The notes under the pieces were generated by a model that ran no database searches, was not told the origin of the DNA, and saw only the letters and a list, made by a program, of their open reading frames with translations. The position numbers were made by a program, and so were the translations under genes. DNA of 64,000 nt. It comes from Plantago ovata. Its lineage: Eukaryota > Streptophyta > Magnoliopsida > Lamiales > Plantaginaceae. Position 1 is the first letter of the stretch. Each line of letters starts with the position of its first letter. Below, piece by piece: positions 47,322 through 58,361 of the stretch. The stretch covers positions 87,344,753-87,408,752 of the forward strand of contig CM051456.1 of NCBI GenBank assembly GCA_028274465.1, in the 5' to 3' direction.

Positions 47322-47468
47322 GAAACCTGAATATCTGTAACGGGAGTAACTGAAAACTGAAAATTAGTCCTGTTAGATGTCGCGAACTTTCTGAAACAAA
47401 TTAACTACTAACTCTGAGAATTAAATGTTGAAACTATAAATAAGATAAAGAGAAAAAAAGGAGTATAG

Positions 47469-47486
47469 TCCCCGGCAACGGCGCCA
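47469..47486 (-). promoter_or_regulatory. Primer-binding site of C
   Basis: Minus strand TGGCGCCGTTGCCGGGGA, identical to B, three bases inside the 5' LTR. Confidence 0.85.
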
Positions 47487-47489
47487 ATT

Positions 47490-48696
47490 CGATGAACGAG
47501 ATTGTCAGACTCAATTAATCAAATAAATTTGTTTTTAGCCAAAGGCAATTCACAACTACAACGAAAACCAAGGCACGTAGTGTAGAAGTAAAATAACCTA
47601 ACCTCGAGTGTCGATCTCTAAGGACTATAACTAGCGTTATCAAATTTAACTTAAACTATAAATCAGGAATCAAGCAAAGCACAGATTTTTCTTATCAATA
47701 TGATGGAAGTCAGTGATAGTATGGTCATTCAAAGCAACGGGTAATAATCATGCATGAAGTACTTGAAGTTTGTATAGAGATCTATGATCATGAATTGTCC
47801 TACGTGTTCCTTTCAATTCGACACTACGAAGATAGATGGCTTAGATAGATCAAAGAAATAAAACAATAAATCAAGTCTTAAACGCGCTAAGCCACTCATG
47901 CATAATCAAGAACCCTAGCTAAGAAATCACATACTATCACCAACGATAGATTTAGCTACTCATATTGCAATCAACAAGAATCAAAGCAAGATTGAAGAAA
48001 ACATGTTGAATGAAATAAATAAAAGCAGAAAAATTGTGAGATACAAGTTACCAACGAAGGTTGTCAATCTCCGATGAATTGCTAATTCACAAGCAAGAAT
48101 CGAAAATCAAAGATGTCCAATCTCTATGCTAAAGCTTCCAAATCAATAAGAAAAAGAGTCTTCTATGCTAATAATTCCCAGAACAGGCTCTGGAGAATTT
48201 GTATCTCCAAATAATGTGAAAAGGTCTGAAAAACGTAGAAAATAGGCAAAGATATATATAGCTGCGGAAACTCCCCAGGCGAACTGCCCCAGGTGCCAGG
48301 CGATTCGCCTGGTGCGGGGCGATTCGCCCCACGTCCCAGGCGGTTCGCCTGGGACGTCCAGGTCGGTGAGAGCGAGATTTTGGTCTTCTTTTTCTTTTCG
48401 GACTCGTATTTTGCCTTCTAGTGACCTTTAAGCCTCGAAACTCGTCCCCTAGGCCTCAAAACTCGTCCGGATACTTCTAGATACACCACGGATGAGCACG
48501 AAGCACCAAAACTTCATTCTCTTTACCATAATTGCCCATAAAAATACGTTTTTCACCTAAAACCTGAAAAATGCAAAGAAAAGGGAAACGTTACACTATT
48601 CTAATAAAATGCACTAAAATATAAGCTAAATTAGCCTAGAGGATAGCTAAATTGGTGAAAAAGACTCGAATGAAAGTGTAAAATACACGTTCATCA
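47490..48696 (-). repeat. 5' LTR of C
   Basis: 1207 bp. The promoter block on the plus strand at 48251-48362 has GATATATATAGC followed by four inverted repeats whose stems alternate: CCAGGCG/..CCCC, CCAGGCGATTCGCCTGG, GGGGCGATTCGCCCC and CCAGGCGGTTCGCCTGG. Ends TTCATCA before TSD CTTGC. Confidence 0.93.
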
Positions 48697-48701
48697 CTTG
48701 C

Positions 48702-50620
48702 CATTAGCATTCTTCTTGGACAACCCGGGGCTCCTGCATAGAATCTCCAACTCTTCCCCGGACTTAACCGTGTCCTTTGTTTTGTTGGCAATTTCACAGA
48801 TGGTGTTGAAGCAGTTCTCAAATACGTTCTTCTCAATGTGCATGACATCTAAGATATGATGTATGCGAAGACTACTCCAATAAGGCAAATCCCATAGGAT
48901 GCTTCTCTTTTTCCATCCATGTTCACTTTTGATCTTCTCGTTATGCTCTTGCCACCCAACCCCTGTTACTTTCTTGTACCCCAAGTGTTATATAATAGCA
49001 AATTTTTGTGCACTTGTTAGTTCTTTAGGGGCCTTCTTCGCCACCACTTTGTTCTTAAGAAACTGAGTCTTGCTCTTTCTGAACGGGTGGTCATCGTTTA
49101 GAAACCTGCGATGACAATCAAACCAAGATTCCTTTCTACTCTTCAGCAGATAGTGTGAATCAACATCATCCAAGCAATGTGGACATGCCTTGAATCCGAA
49201 TGTTTTCCTTCCAGACAACATGGAGTATGCAGCAAAATCACTGATGTTCTAGAGTAGTGCTGCTCTCAAAGTAAAGTTCGTCTTTGTGGAGACATCGTAT
49301 GCCGGGATACCATCTTCCCAAAACTCTATAAGCTCCTTCATCAGTGGCTGCAAGAAGACATCCAACTTTTCTCCTGGATCATCCGGCCCTGGCACCAACA
49401 CAATCAAGAACATGAATGGTTCTTACAAACAGTCACCGGAAGGCAAGTTGTAAGGTGTAAGCATCAATGACCAGCACGAATACTTCCGTTCACTCCCAAA
49501 CAGGTTGAAACCATCAATACTAAGTCCCAACCTTACATTTCTAGAATGGGCTGCAAACTGTGGATATTTCACATCAAACTCTTTCATTCCGGCGAGTCTG
49601 ATGGGTGACCCATCTTACCCTCTTGGTCATCCGCCACTACTCTCTCCTTGTGCCAACGCATCTTATCTGCACATGCATCTGATGCATACAACCTCTTCAG
49701 ACGAGGACCTACAGGAAAGTACCACATTTTCTTGTGGGAGAGATTCTTCTTCTGTCGTTTCATTGCAGTGCCCTCCTTGTAACGACTATATCGTTCCTTC
49801 CCACAATGTTTGCAGTTCAACAGACCTTCATCCTCCTCCCAATAGATCATACACATACCCGGGCAGCAATCTATTTTCTCCATAGGCAATCCCATCGCCT
49901 GCATCTTCTTCTGCGCTTGGTAATAATTTGTTGGAACTAGGCTTCCCTCAGGCGCAATATCCGTGATCAAACTCAACCAATCGTTGCAGTTGCTTTCTGA
50001 ATTCCCACCACCCTCCTTGTTGCTCATAATTCTAGACAATCAGGACAATTCATTCATCCTGCACCCTGGGTAGAGTGGCATCTTGGACGCTTCCAACAAG
50101 TCAAAGAACTATTGCGACTCAGCATTCGGAGGCTCCTCATTAACAACACCCTTTTCTTGACCCGCAGCGTTATGGACCATCTCTTCCATCCGGTCCCCTG
50201 TGGAATCATCATGAGTAAAGGCACCTGGTGGAGCACTACTCTCTTGCCTTCTTCTACGCTTCCCTGACAACTGCGTATAATCCCCTAACGTACGAAATGT
50301 CTCACCATGATGATTCCACACCTCATATTTAGCCACAAAACCATTACGCTTCAAATGTTCTCTACAACCATCGAAGAGGGCAAGTACTTACTGTTCCTAC
50401 ATTTCTTCTGGTTGCAAGGACACTTCTTCATCCCACTTCTCAAACACTCAGGTTTTGACAATGCAAATTCGACAAATGCATTGACCCCTTCTACAAACAT
50501 AGGCACAATTGTCCCATCTGCAATCCTACTGTACATCCAAGTACGATTGGATTCATAATTTAATGATAAACCGGGCCAATGGAAGTTTAGTACATTGCGG
50601 CTAAAGTATTTTTTCAACAA
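48702..50620 (-). pseudogene. TNP2-type transposase, N-terminal half
   Basis: Minus strand. 50620-50351 matches the Transpos_assoc domain (RTWMYSR, F.EGVNAFVEFAL, KKCPCNQKKCRNS). 50354-50109 continues with the Y.VW.HHGE motif. 50039-49584 starts the Transposase_21 region (MGLPMEKIDCCPGMCMIYW, CKHCGKERY). 49580-48702 has the catalytic region remnants (RNVRLGLSIDGFNLFG, GFKACPHC, CHRRFLNDDHPFRKSK, LPYWSSLRIHHILDVMHIEKN). Frames change several times, and stops occur near 49423, 49250 and 48987, so the gene is dead. It would join the DUF4218 segment at 34063 if C and B were absent. Confidence 0.82.
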
Positions 50621-50723
50621 GTACTCATTTTAGTTATCAATTTTTTATATTGCATTATACTCCCAATACTTCTAAACAAGAACTAAAAATACTCATAATA
50701 TCTTCTAATTTTAATTTATCCAT

Positions 50724-51005
50724 TTAGCGACGGATGACGTCATCCGTCGCTATATTTTTTTAAACCTTTTTTTTTTTTTGAGTCAACGACACGTTTAGCG
50801 ACGGATTACGTCATCCGTCGCTCCTACGACGGATGACTCATCCGTCGTAGAATTTCGCACGCCCTAAAGGTGCTCTACAACGAATTCGGTTAATCCGTCG
50901 TAAGGCACAAGCGATCCATCACTATTTGACCGATCCGTCGCTAGAGTAAGCGACGGATCGATCCGTCACTAAATTCGGTCACTGTTAACCAGATTTCTTG
51001 TAGTA
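50724..51005 (-). repeat. CACTA subterminal repeats and right terminus
   Basis: At least three palindromes built on CGACGGAT/ATCCGTCG: 50725-50752 (28 bp, perfect, centred on TGACGTCA), about 50796-50822 (one mismatch) and 50824-50850 (perfect about C). Further half-sites reach to 50970. The terminus reads TACTACAAGAAATCTGG outward-in from 51005. Such arrays are where CACTA TnpA-type proteins bind. Confidence 0.85.
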
Positions 51006-51873
51006 TGGAATCCTCCACTCCGCCACCATAGCTAAACTGAGACTGACCGTTGGAATCACTTCCCTCTCTGGAAGACACTACAAGAAGAGTAAACCAAATG
51101 TTAATGATCAGATTGATGAAAGAAGAGGTCATATCTCAACCAACAATCGAAAAGGAAGAAATTACGTCCAAGAGTAGATGTTTACTTACTAATGGAGAAT
51201 TAGTTGAGTAAGGAGGCAGACAGTGAGAAGAATTGTGATCGAACTTGGTGAAGAAGAGAAACGAGCCGAAGAAGCAATCGAAGACAAAGAAGAAAGAAGA
51301 ATTCAACTATCCTTTTTAGAAGTGAAGAATCGCAGATATTTGTGAAGATGAGTCGTAACACTAAAAAGGAATTCTCCTCTTATAGGGAAGCATTGATGAG
51401 GCGTCTTTTCAAGAAAAGGTTGAATTTACCAAAGAGACCCGACTTTACGAAATAGACGTCACCCTTCCTAGGAAGTTGTGACGATCCAAATACTAAAATC
51501 AACAAAGACGCGACGACTCGCGAAGAAGACGGGTCACTACGTTTGAACCAATATGATTTCCCACCAGAAAGACGAGCAATGGCGTGACGACACGTGTCCA
51601 ACCATGCGACAATTCCTATTGGCTAATTGGAAGGGGGATAAAGGGAAGAATGGATGCTGCACACGCGGACGCCACATAAAGGGAGAAATTCCCGCCCAAA
51701 TATTCAAACATTAGACAAAGAATAATTGACGCAAAAAGAGCAGACACCGCGAACAAGAAAGAATCACATAAAGAAATCAAGCATGGGAACACGAAGACTC
51801 CAACGCAAAAGAAGATCAAGACTTGTAGTTCGTTACTCATCTCACTGATGACTAAGAACTGGGGGGGACTATA
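51006..51873. other. Unassigned DNA, probably the 3' end of Tat element H
   Basis: No convincing gene. The last bases (AACTGGGGGGGACT, 51858-51870) are a polypurine tract directly before the H LTR, so at least the right part should be internal sequence of H lying 3' of its missing pol. CACTACAAGAAGAG at 51076-51089 resembles a CACTA end facing the other way. The H internal region and the CACTA terminus meet somewhere in 51006-51100. Confidence 0.4.
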
Positions 51874-52653
51874 TGATATGACATGGAATATCACCCCCGC
51901 ATTGCCTGTGCCCAACCTCAGGGCCAGGGGCTACACAGAGAAGACTTATGCAGATTTTGGCCATGGTCATGCCATCTAAGCCCAGTAGCAAGACCCGCTG
52001 GAAAGGTTCCACCACGTGGCTTAGTACGCGGGATGAAAACCCACTGAAGAGAGCCCTTGGCCAAGTACGTGGGAAGGAGGCCCGCAGGAAAGAGCTCATT
52101 ACGCAGCTAAGAACGCGGGAAGAAGACCAACGAACCAGAGCCTAAGTCACTAGCCTAGCCCGCAAGACCAAGTCCCCCCCCCCCCGCAAGGCATGGCCAG
52201 TAAGACCTTCGCATAGGGAGAAATGATGAATACCGCATCTGCGTAGCGGAAGATTACCCGTCTGGCGGATGCCTTGTCTGCGGCTAGCTTACAAGAAGTA
52301 CAGAAGAGCAGAGCAGAAAGCCGGAAAACATGGAAGAAGGGTCCCCACATGGCTACTTCTATATATAGAGGCCTTGGGGTCTCATTTTGAGGTAACTCTC
52401 ACTCTCTACCATAATATACATCTCTCTAACAGCTATTTCATAGCTCAAGTGAAGTCTTATACCAGTTTGTCCAAGGCAAGCCGGTCAAAAGGGATCTAAC
52501 TCTCTTTTCCCCCCAGTGCGCAGGTACACGCAACCTCCTGACGTGAAGATCCAGCTTCGGTCCTGTCCCTCTATAGCTAAGCCACCGATATCTCTGTATA
52601 GCACCATTCGTAATGGTACTACTAGTTTGAGATATACAGTTTTGGTTATATCA
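51874..52653 (+). repeat. LTR of Tat-type element H (3' LTR)
   Basis: 780 bp, TGATATGACATGG..GGTTATATCA, clearly homologous to the G LTR. TATA TCTATATATAGAGG is near 52360. It is preceded by a polypurine tract rather than a target duplication, so it is the 3' LTR of a left-truncated element rather than a solo LTR. C-run at about 52177-52187. Confidence 0.75.
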
Positions 52654-52761
52654 ATTATATTATGCTGATTGTGATGTAATGCATCTATCCTTAAATGTGG
52701 TTGTCTCTAGGACACATATACTAACACACCCAACAAATGACATTCATTTGAGATATCTAAG

Positions 52762-53517
52762 TGATATAACATGGAATATCACCCCCGCATCGCATGTGCC
52801 CGACCTCAGGGCCAGCAGCTACGCAAAGAAGACTTATGAAGATTCTGGCTATGGTCATGCCATCTAAGCCCAGACGCAAGACCCGCAGGAAATGTTCCAC
52901 CACGTGGCTTAGTACGCGAGATGAAGACCCACGGAAGAGAGCCCTTGGCCAAGTACGTGGGAAGAAGGCCCGCAGGAAAGAGCTCATTACACAGCTAAGT
53001 ACGCGGGAAGAAGACCAATGGACCAGAGCCTAAGTCACTGGCCTGGCCCGCAAGGCATGGCCGGTAAGACCTTCGCATAGGGAGAAACGCTGAAGATTGC
53101 ACCTGCATAGCGGAGAATTACCCGCATGGCGGATGCCTTGTCTGCGGCTAGCAGACAAGAAGTACAGAAGAGCAGAGCAGAAAGCCGGAAAACATGGAAG
53201 AAGGGTCGCGACATGGCTGCTTCTATATATAGAGGCCTTGGGGTCACATTTTGAGGTAACTCTCACTCTCTACCATAATATACATCCCTCTAACAGCTAT
53301 TCCATTGCTCATGTGAAGTCTTGTACCGATTTGTCCAAGGCAAGCCGGTCAAAAGGGATCTAACTCCCTTTTTCCCCCAGTGCACAGGTACCCGCAACAT
53401 TCTGACGTGAAGATCCTAGTTGGTTCCTACCCCTCTATAGCTAATCCACCGATGTCTTAGTATAGCACCATTCGTAATGGTACTACTAGTTTGAGATATA
53501 CAGTTTTGGTTATATCA
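52762..53517 (+). repeat. 5' LTR of G
   Basis: 756 bp, TGATATAACATGG..GGTTATATCA; TATA TCTATATATAGAGG near 53221-53234. The inner end abuts primer-site-like TTGGCACCGTCTGTTGGAA (53518-53536), the form usual in Tat elements. It lies 108 bp after the H LTR. The five bases before it, CTAAG, are the presumed TSD. Confidence 0.85.
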
Positions 53518-53554
53518 TTGGCACCGTCTGTTGGAAAGAACAAACATATTCTTG

Positions 53555-54022
53555 ATGGCTCCCACGAAGAAGAGCAAAGCTAGTACCAGCACTGTGGCCG
53601 GTGTAGGAGCTAAATCACAAGTTCCACCAGTAAAGTCGAAAGTGTTCAGAGATGGAGAACCGACGAGCCCAGATGATTCCTCCAACTTAGCTCAACCGGT
53701 TCAAGAAACTGTCCTGGCGGATAAAGAGCAAAAGCAACTCGATATCACCGGGATCATGATCCCTAGAGACAATGAAGCACTAGCCTGGCTAGCGGAACAT
53801 CTAATAGGATACTGGGACCTTAATATACCCGCCCCAACTGTTTCACAAGAGGCACGCGCACTCCTTAATAAACAAAACCCACCGCCTCCACTAACAAAAG
53901 AACTCCCGAACCAAAAGTCAACAGTTGTTGGAGGGAAGACGTCCGACAAGGAGAAGCCGCGACAGGTCGTTACCATCTTGACGGATGATGAACCCGTCAA
54001 TGACGAATTGGAGGACGAATAG
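53555..54022 (+). pseudogene. gag N-terminal region of G
   Basis: First ATG after the primer site (MAPTKKSKASTSTVAGVG). Pro/Ser/Lys-rich, unstructured, ends at TAG 54020-54022. In Tat elements such a low-complexity leader precedes the capsid domain. The frame then breaks and gag continues at 54056-55186 in other frames. Confidence 0.6.
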
Positions 54023-54055
54023 CCTACGGGACCATCCAACCCGGGACATATAACA

Positions 54056-55186
54056 ATGGATGACTCAGAAAGAAAGAGACACCGGAAGAGATCGGAAGTT
54101 CGGCGAACTCAAAAGAGATCCTCTCCACCAAGGAAGTCCGGAATCAAGGACCAACGCCACAAGAGTGCGGGAAGGAAGCAGTCAGCTATTTCGAAAAATC
54201 CTTTGTCTGAGAGGATTAGGCTATCTTGCATGGAATCACGCAAAGACATATCCGCAAGGGATATAATGAAATACTCTGGCGATTCGTGTCCTTAACAACA
54301 CCAAGCTCGTTTCGAGAGTCATCTCCAAGCCAACGGGTATGACGATGATAATCTGGCTATGGCGTTCTCGTCTACTCTGAGAGCGCACAATGGAATGGTA
54401 CCTCACTTTGGTGCCAGGATCAATCCGGTCATACGGAGAACTTATCCGAGAATTTACTTCTCATTTCAACAACTTCAGAAGGAAGAAGAAACCCTTCAAT
54501 CATTTAGCCAATGTTACCCAAGAAGCTCATGAAAATCTTCGATCATTTGTATGCAGATTCAACACAGTCTTGCTGGAAATAGAAAGTCATCCTTTCAATA
54601 TAAGGATTGACTATGTTTACCGCAACACCACTAACAGGCAGCTAGCGGAGGAATTGTGTCTCCGGAGACCAAAAAATGAGAGAGAACTGGCGGACACGCT
54701 AGACCGATTTATGGATGCGGAAGAGTTTCAGAAGAATGTGCCGTCACGGGCATTCCAGAGATATTCAGATTCCGTGAACAAAAGGACTCAGGAAAGAGCA
54801 ACCAAAAAACGAAGGCATAGGCAAGTGATGGAATCTTTCCCATCCTCACATGCGCCCCGGGAGAAGTGTTATCAAGAATCCAGAGAGAGCGATATAGTAG
54901 GTGGCCTACTTCGACGTTGGAAGAACCAATTGAACACGATGACAACCTCTATTGCGATTACCATCGAAGCAGATGCCATGCGATGGATGGTTGCCACCCT
55001 CGGGCCCAGGAAATGAATCGCCTAGTCGCAGACGGGTACCTCAAGGAGTACCTCCCCAAGAGGACCCGCAAAGAGAAAAGGAAGGATGATGCAAGAGATA
55101 GGAGCGACAAGCCAGGATGGAGATATGAAGGAAAGGAGGGAGCAAGGGTCAACATGCTTAGCGGAGGACACGACAGTACCTATTGA
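54056..55186 (+). pseudogene. gag core of G (Retrotrans_gag)
   Basis: 54056-54295 is a basic Arg/Lys-rich piece. 54390-55016 carries the Retrotrans_gag body (MEWYLTLVPGSIRSYGELIREF, FNHLANVTQEAHENLRSFVCRFN, ..AEELCLRRP). 54866-55186, in a shifted frame, has the knuckle-like YCDYHRSRCHAMDGC followed by LVADGYLKEYL, typical of Tat gag C-termini. At least two frameshifts separate these parts. Confidence 0.75.
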
Positions 55187-55324
55187 AGGGACTACATGAG
55201 CCCCATGGAAGCTTTCTCATTATATGCCACCCGGAAACCAGCAGGGGAAAAGAAAAACGTTATTTCATTCGACGACTATGAGATACGACAAGAAGTCCCG
55301 GGACAGGAAAGGTGAAGCCAGGAA

Positions 55325-55777
55325 GACCCTCCATACTTGATACGTGTCTTAGTAGCTTCCCGACCCTGAGGCAACGTACTCGTTGATAACATAAGCTCAG
55401 TATACGTGATCTCTTTGATCACTTTGAGGGCCTTGAATTACCCGTTTCGACAAGAAGACCTGTCCGAGGCATTCGACGCGCTTGTGGGATTCGGAGGACA
55501 GCGGGTAAGGCCCATAGGAGTGGAATACCTCCCCATCACTTTAGGAGTCGAGCCCCGGCAGGTTACCCACTTGCTAAAATTTCAAGTAGTAGATGCCCCC
55601 ATCACCTATTCGATAATATTTGGCAGACCCCGTATTCATGAATTTGCAGTTGTTCCCTCCACACTCCACCTGCGCATGAAATTCCCGACTCCCTTCGGGA
55701 TAGGTCAAGTCATAGGGATAAGACGCTTCCACGTAACTGAGGACGATCGGCTACCGGAACATTGTTGCGCGCAGTGA
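55325..55777 (+). pseudogene. Protease region of G
   Basis: Reads ..NVLVDNISSVYVISLITLRALNYP.. where Tat proteases have a D-[NT]-G-S active site; the Gly is Ile. Downstream blocks (VGVEYLPITLG.., FQVVDAPITYSIIFGRP, HLRMKFPTPFG) match the family. A stop precedes the active site in frame. Inactive. Confidence 0.7.
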
Positions 55778-56921
55778 GCGGAGAGGTGAACAAGGAAGCA
55801 AGTGACGGATACAAAATCCGCGGAGAAGGAAAGAAAAAAGTCTTTGAGGCACCCCACATGTCACCAGCTGAAACGGTGAAAGATATCGTGCTCGTTCAGG
55901 GAGATGATACCAAAATTACCCGCATAGGGACAGAAATGAGGGCCGATACGGAAGCACAATTGGTCACCTTCTTACGGAACAACGTTGATGTCTTCGCCTG
56001 GGGAACAGACGACTTAACGGGAATTAACCCAAAGGTCATGGTGCACGGATTGCATATGGATCCCGCAGATAAACCCATCCGCCAAAAATACCGCCCGAGG
56101 GGCGAAGCACAAAACCAGATCATCAAAGAGGAGGTAGATAAACTACTAGCAGCAGACCACATTTTTCCGGTAAACTACTCTGATTGGCTATGCAACGTGG
56201 TCTTGGTGGAAAAGGCTCCGGGAGAATGGCGCATGTGCAACGACTTCACTAGCTTGCCCGAAAGACCCATATCCCCTCCCTTGTATAGACCAATTGGTGG
56301 ATTCCACGACTGGTTATGCACTGCTAAGTTTTATGGATGCATTTCAAGGTTTCTATCAAATCAAGATGGCTAGGGAGGATTTTTTAAAGACAGCATTCAT
56401 AACAGCAGGCGGAGTCTATTGCTTTAGGGTCATGCCCTTTGGTCTTAGGAATGCAGGCGCTACTTACCAGCGTCTGGTAAACTACGTGTTCGAGTTAGAG
56501 ATAGGCAAGACAATGGAAGTATACGTTGACGATATGCTATTCAAAAGTACAGAAGAAGAGCACCAAATAAAGCATTTCGACAAGTGTTTCACGATGCTAA
56601 GGAGATTTGGGTGAAGCTCAACCCGGCAAAATGTACCTTTGTTGTTAAAGGTGGCAAGTTTTTAGGGTATATGGTGACGGAGCGAGGTATCGAAGCAAAT
56701 CCAGAGAAGATACGAGCCATTTTGGACATGGACCATCCCCAAGACTTGAGTCAAGCGGAACGACTTATCGGTCGGATTATTTCCTTAAGCCGGTTCATCT
56801 CAAGGAGTGCAGACCAGAGCCTCTCATTCTTTAAGATACTACGGAAACAGAAGGAGAAGTTCAAATGGACTGCGGAGTGTGTTGATGCTTTTGAAAATTT
56901 AAAAGCTTACCTCACAACCTC
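55762..56921 (+). pseudogene. Reverse transcriptase of G, part 1
   Basis: 55762-56373 includes DVFAWGTDDLTGINPKV.., LLAADHIFPVNYSDWLCNVVLV and a damaged RMCNDF block. The frame changes near 56300. 56294-56614 has LLSFMDAFQGFYQIKM, MPFGLRNAGATYQRLVN and the catalytic VYVDDML (YVDD 56522-56533). 56584-56921 (another frame) has NPAKCTF.., FLGYMVTERGIEANPEKI and FKWTAECVDAFENLKAYL, where the Cassandra insertion cuts it. Confidence 0.82.
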
Positions 56922-57919
56922 TGTAACGCCCCAGATTTCAGAAGCTTAAAAGGGTTGAGAACACTACTCATACCATCAAGGTGCACCTTTCTTTTCGGGA
57001 ATCCACCTAGAAGAACTTCAAAGTTAAGCGTGCTTGCTCTGGAGCAATTCTAGGATGGGTGACCCACTGGGAAGTTCCCGGTGCGCGCACGAGTGAGGAC
57101 AAAGTGCGCGGATTAGAACCCGTGTTGGTCTGTGGGGCCAGCATATCACCCTGGAGAGCGCCCATAAGTAACCACGCCGGCCGGATTGGTCGGGTCGTTA
57201 CAAATGGTATTAGAGCCTAGATCAACCCAAAGCCCGCATCGGGTGGACGGTTGGTAAAGGTTATTGTTAGTTTGTCACCCCCACCACTTAAGGCGCTCGA
57301 CAAGGACGTCGAGGCTTTAAGGGGGGTAGATTGTAACGCCCCAGATTTCAGAATCTTAAAAGGGTTGAGAACGCTGGGAAGTTCCCGGTGCGTGCACGAG
57401 TGAGGACAAAGTGCGCGGATTAGAACCCGTGTTGGTCTGTGGGGCCAGCATATCACCCTGGAGAGCGCCCATGAGTAACTACGCCGGCCGGATTGGTCGG
57501 GTCGTTACAAATGGTATTAGAGCCTAGATCAACCCAAAGCCCGCATCGGGTGGACGGTTGGTAAAGGTTATTGTTAGTTTGTCACCCGCACCACTTAAGG
57601 CGCTCGACAAGGACGTCGAGGCTTTAAGGGGGATAGATTGTAACGCCCCAGATTTCAGAAGCTTAAAAGGGTTGAGAACGCTACTCATACCATCAAGGTG
57701 CACCTTTCTTTTCGGGAATCCACCTAGAAGAACTTCAGAGTTAAGCGTGCTTGCTCTGGAGCAATTCTAGGATGGGTGACCCACTGGGAAGTTCCCGGTG
57801 CGCGCACGAGTGAGGACAAAGTGCGCGGATTAGAACCCGTGTTGGTCTGTGGGGCCAGCATATCACCCTGGAGAGCGCCCATGAGTAACCACGCCGGCCA
57901 GATTGGTCGGGTCGTTACA
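56922..57919 (+). mobile_element. Cassandra TRIM with three LTRs
   Basis: LTRs at 56922-57202 (281 bp), 57332-57509 (178 bp) and 57639-57919 (281 bp), separated by two internal spacers (57203-57331, 57510-57638), each with primer site TGGTATTAGAGCC and a purine tract. TSD ACCTC (56917-56921 and 57920-57924) brackets the whole unit, so it integrated or expanded as one. The middle LTR lacks about 103 bp covering the 5S-like domain. Primer sites have one change (C to T) from the iMet complement. Confidence 0.93.
57011..57092 (+). other. 5S rRNA-like promoter domain in Cassandra LTR
   Basis: AAGTTAAGCGTGCTTG (57021-57036) and AGGATGGGTGACCCACTGGG (from 57052) correspond to the A and C boxes of 5S rRNA. 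A second copy is at about 57727-57809. Not a functional 5S rRNA gene. Confidence 0.88.
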
Positions 57920-57924
57920 ACCTC

Positions 57925-58361
57925 CCCCTCCCCCCGTTGTTGGCAAAATCGATACCCAAGAATCCACTCTACGTGTACCTGGAAGTCTCAGAAGAAGCAA
58001 TCTCTTCAGTACTAGTGCGGATCGCACGGAGTGAACAACTGCCAGTGTATTACTTGAGACGTGTAATGACTCAGCCGAAACGCAACTACAGCGACATAGA
58101 GAAGTATGCCATATGCCTGATAACTTGTGCGAGAAGATAAGACCCTACTTTCAGTCTCACCCAATCGTAGTGTATATTGCACAACCGTTGCGACAAATGT
58201 TGACTAAACTGGATCATTCCGACCGGTTGGCGAGATGGGCAATAGAACTGGGAGAGAATACCATTGATTTTCAAGCCCCAACCTCTAAGAAAGAACAAGT
58301 TATTGCTGATTTATTAGCCGACTTCCCTACCAAGGAAAAGTGGGTAGAAGAACCAGGATAG
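57925..58361 (+). pseudogene. Reverse transcriptase C-terminal part of G, after Cassandra
   Basis: Continues the RT/first RNase H region: LYVYLEVSEEAISSVLV.., QLPVYYLRRVM, RPYFQSHPIVVYIAQPLRQML, LARWAIELGENTIDFQAPTSKKEQVIADLLADF. There is a frame change near 58110. It belongs directly after 56921. Confidence 0.8.

Larger units (their letters stand above)
34069..48696 (-). mobile_element. Element C: gag-protease Athila-type element nested in the CACTA
   Basis: TSD CTTGC (34064-34068 and 48697-48701). In minus sense: 5' LTR 47490-48696, primer site 47469-47486, broken gag-protease, 3' noncoding region, polypurine tract beside 43547, and 3' LTR in two pieces (42601-43546 and 34069-34325) because element B inserted into it. 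C lacks polymerase genes. Same family as D, B and F but its own subfamily, as gag differs by many substitutions and the LTR hairpins have different stems. Confidence 0.92.
31781..51005 (-). mobile_element. CACTA (En/Spm) DNA transposon, interrupted by C and B
   Basis: Minus-strand TNP2-type transposase modules lie on both sides of element C (32354-34063 and 48702-50620), and removing 34069-48701 brings them together. The right terminus is at 51005: on the minus strand it reads TACTACAAGAAATCTGG, one base from the canonical CACTACAAGAAA, preceded by palindromic subterminal repeats. I found no matching left terminus or CGACGGAT subterminal repeats near 31200-32350, so the left boundary given is approximate and the left end may be lost. 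Confidence 0.8.

Noticed and set aside
51380..52350. Several 70-100 residue minus-strand ORFs
   Set aside because: They overlap the H LTR and its upstream tract; they are shadows in other frames without coherent domains.
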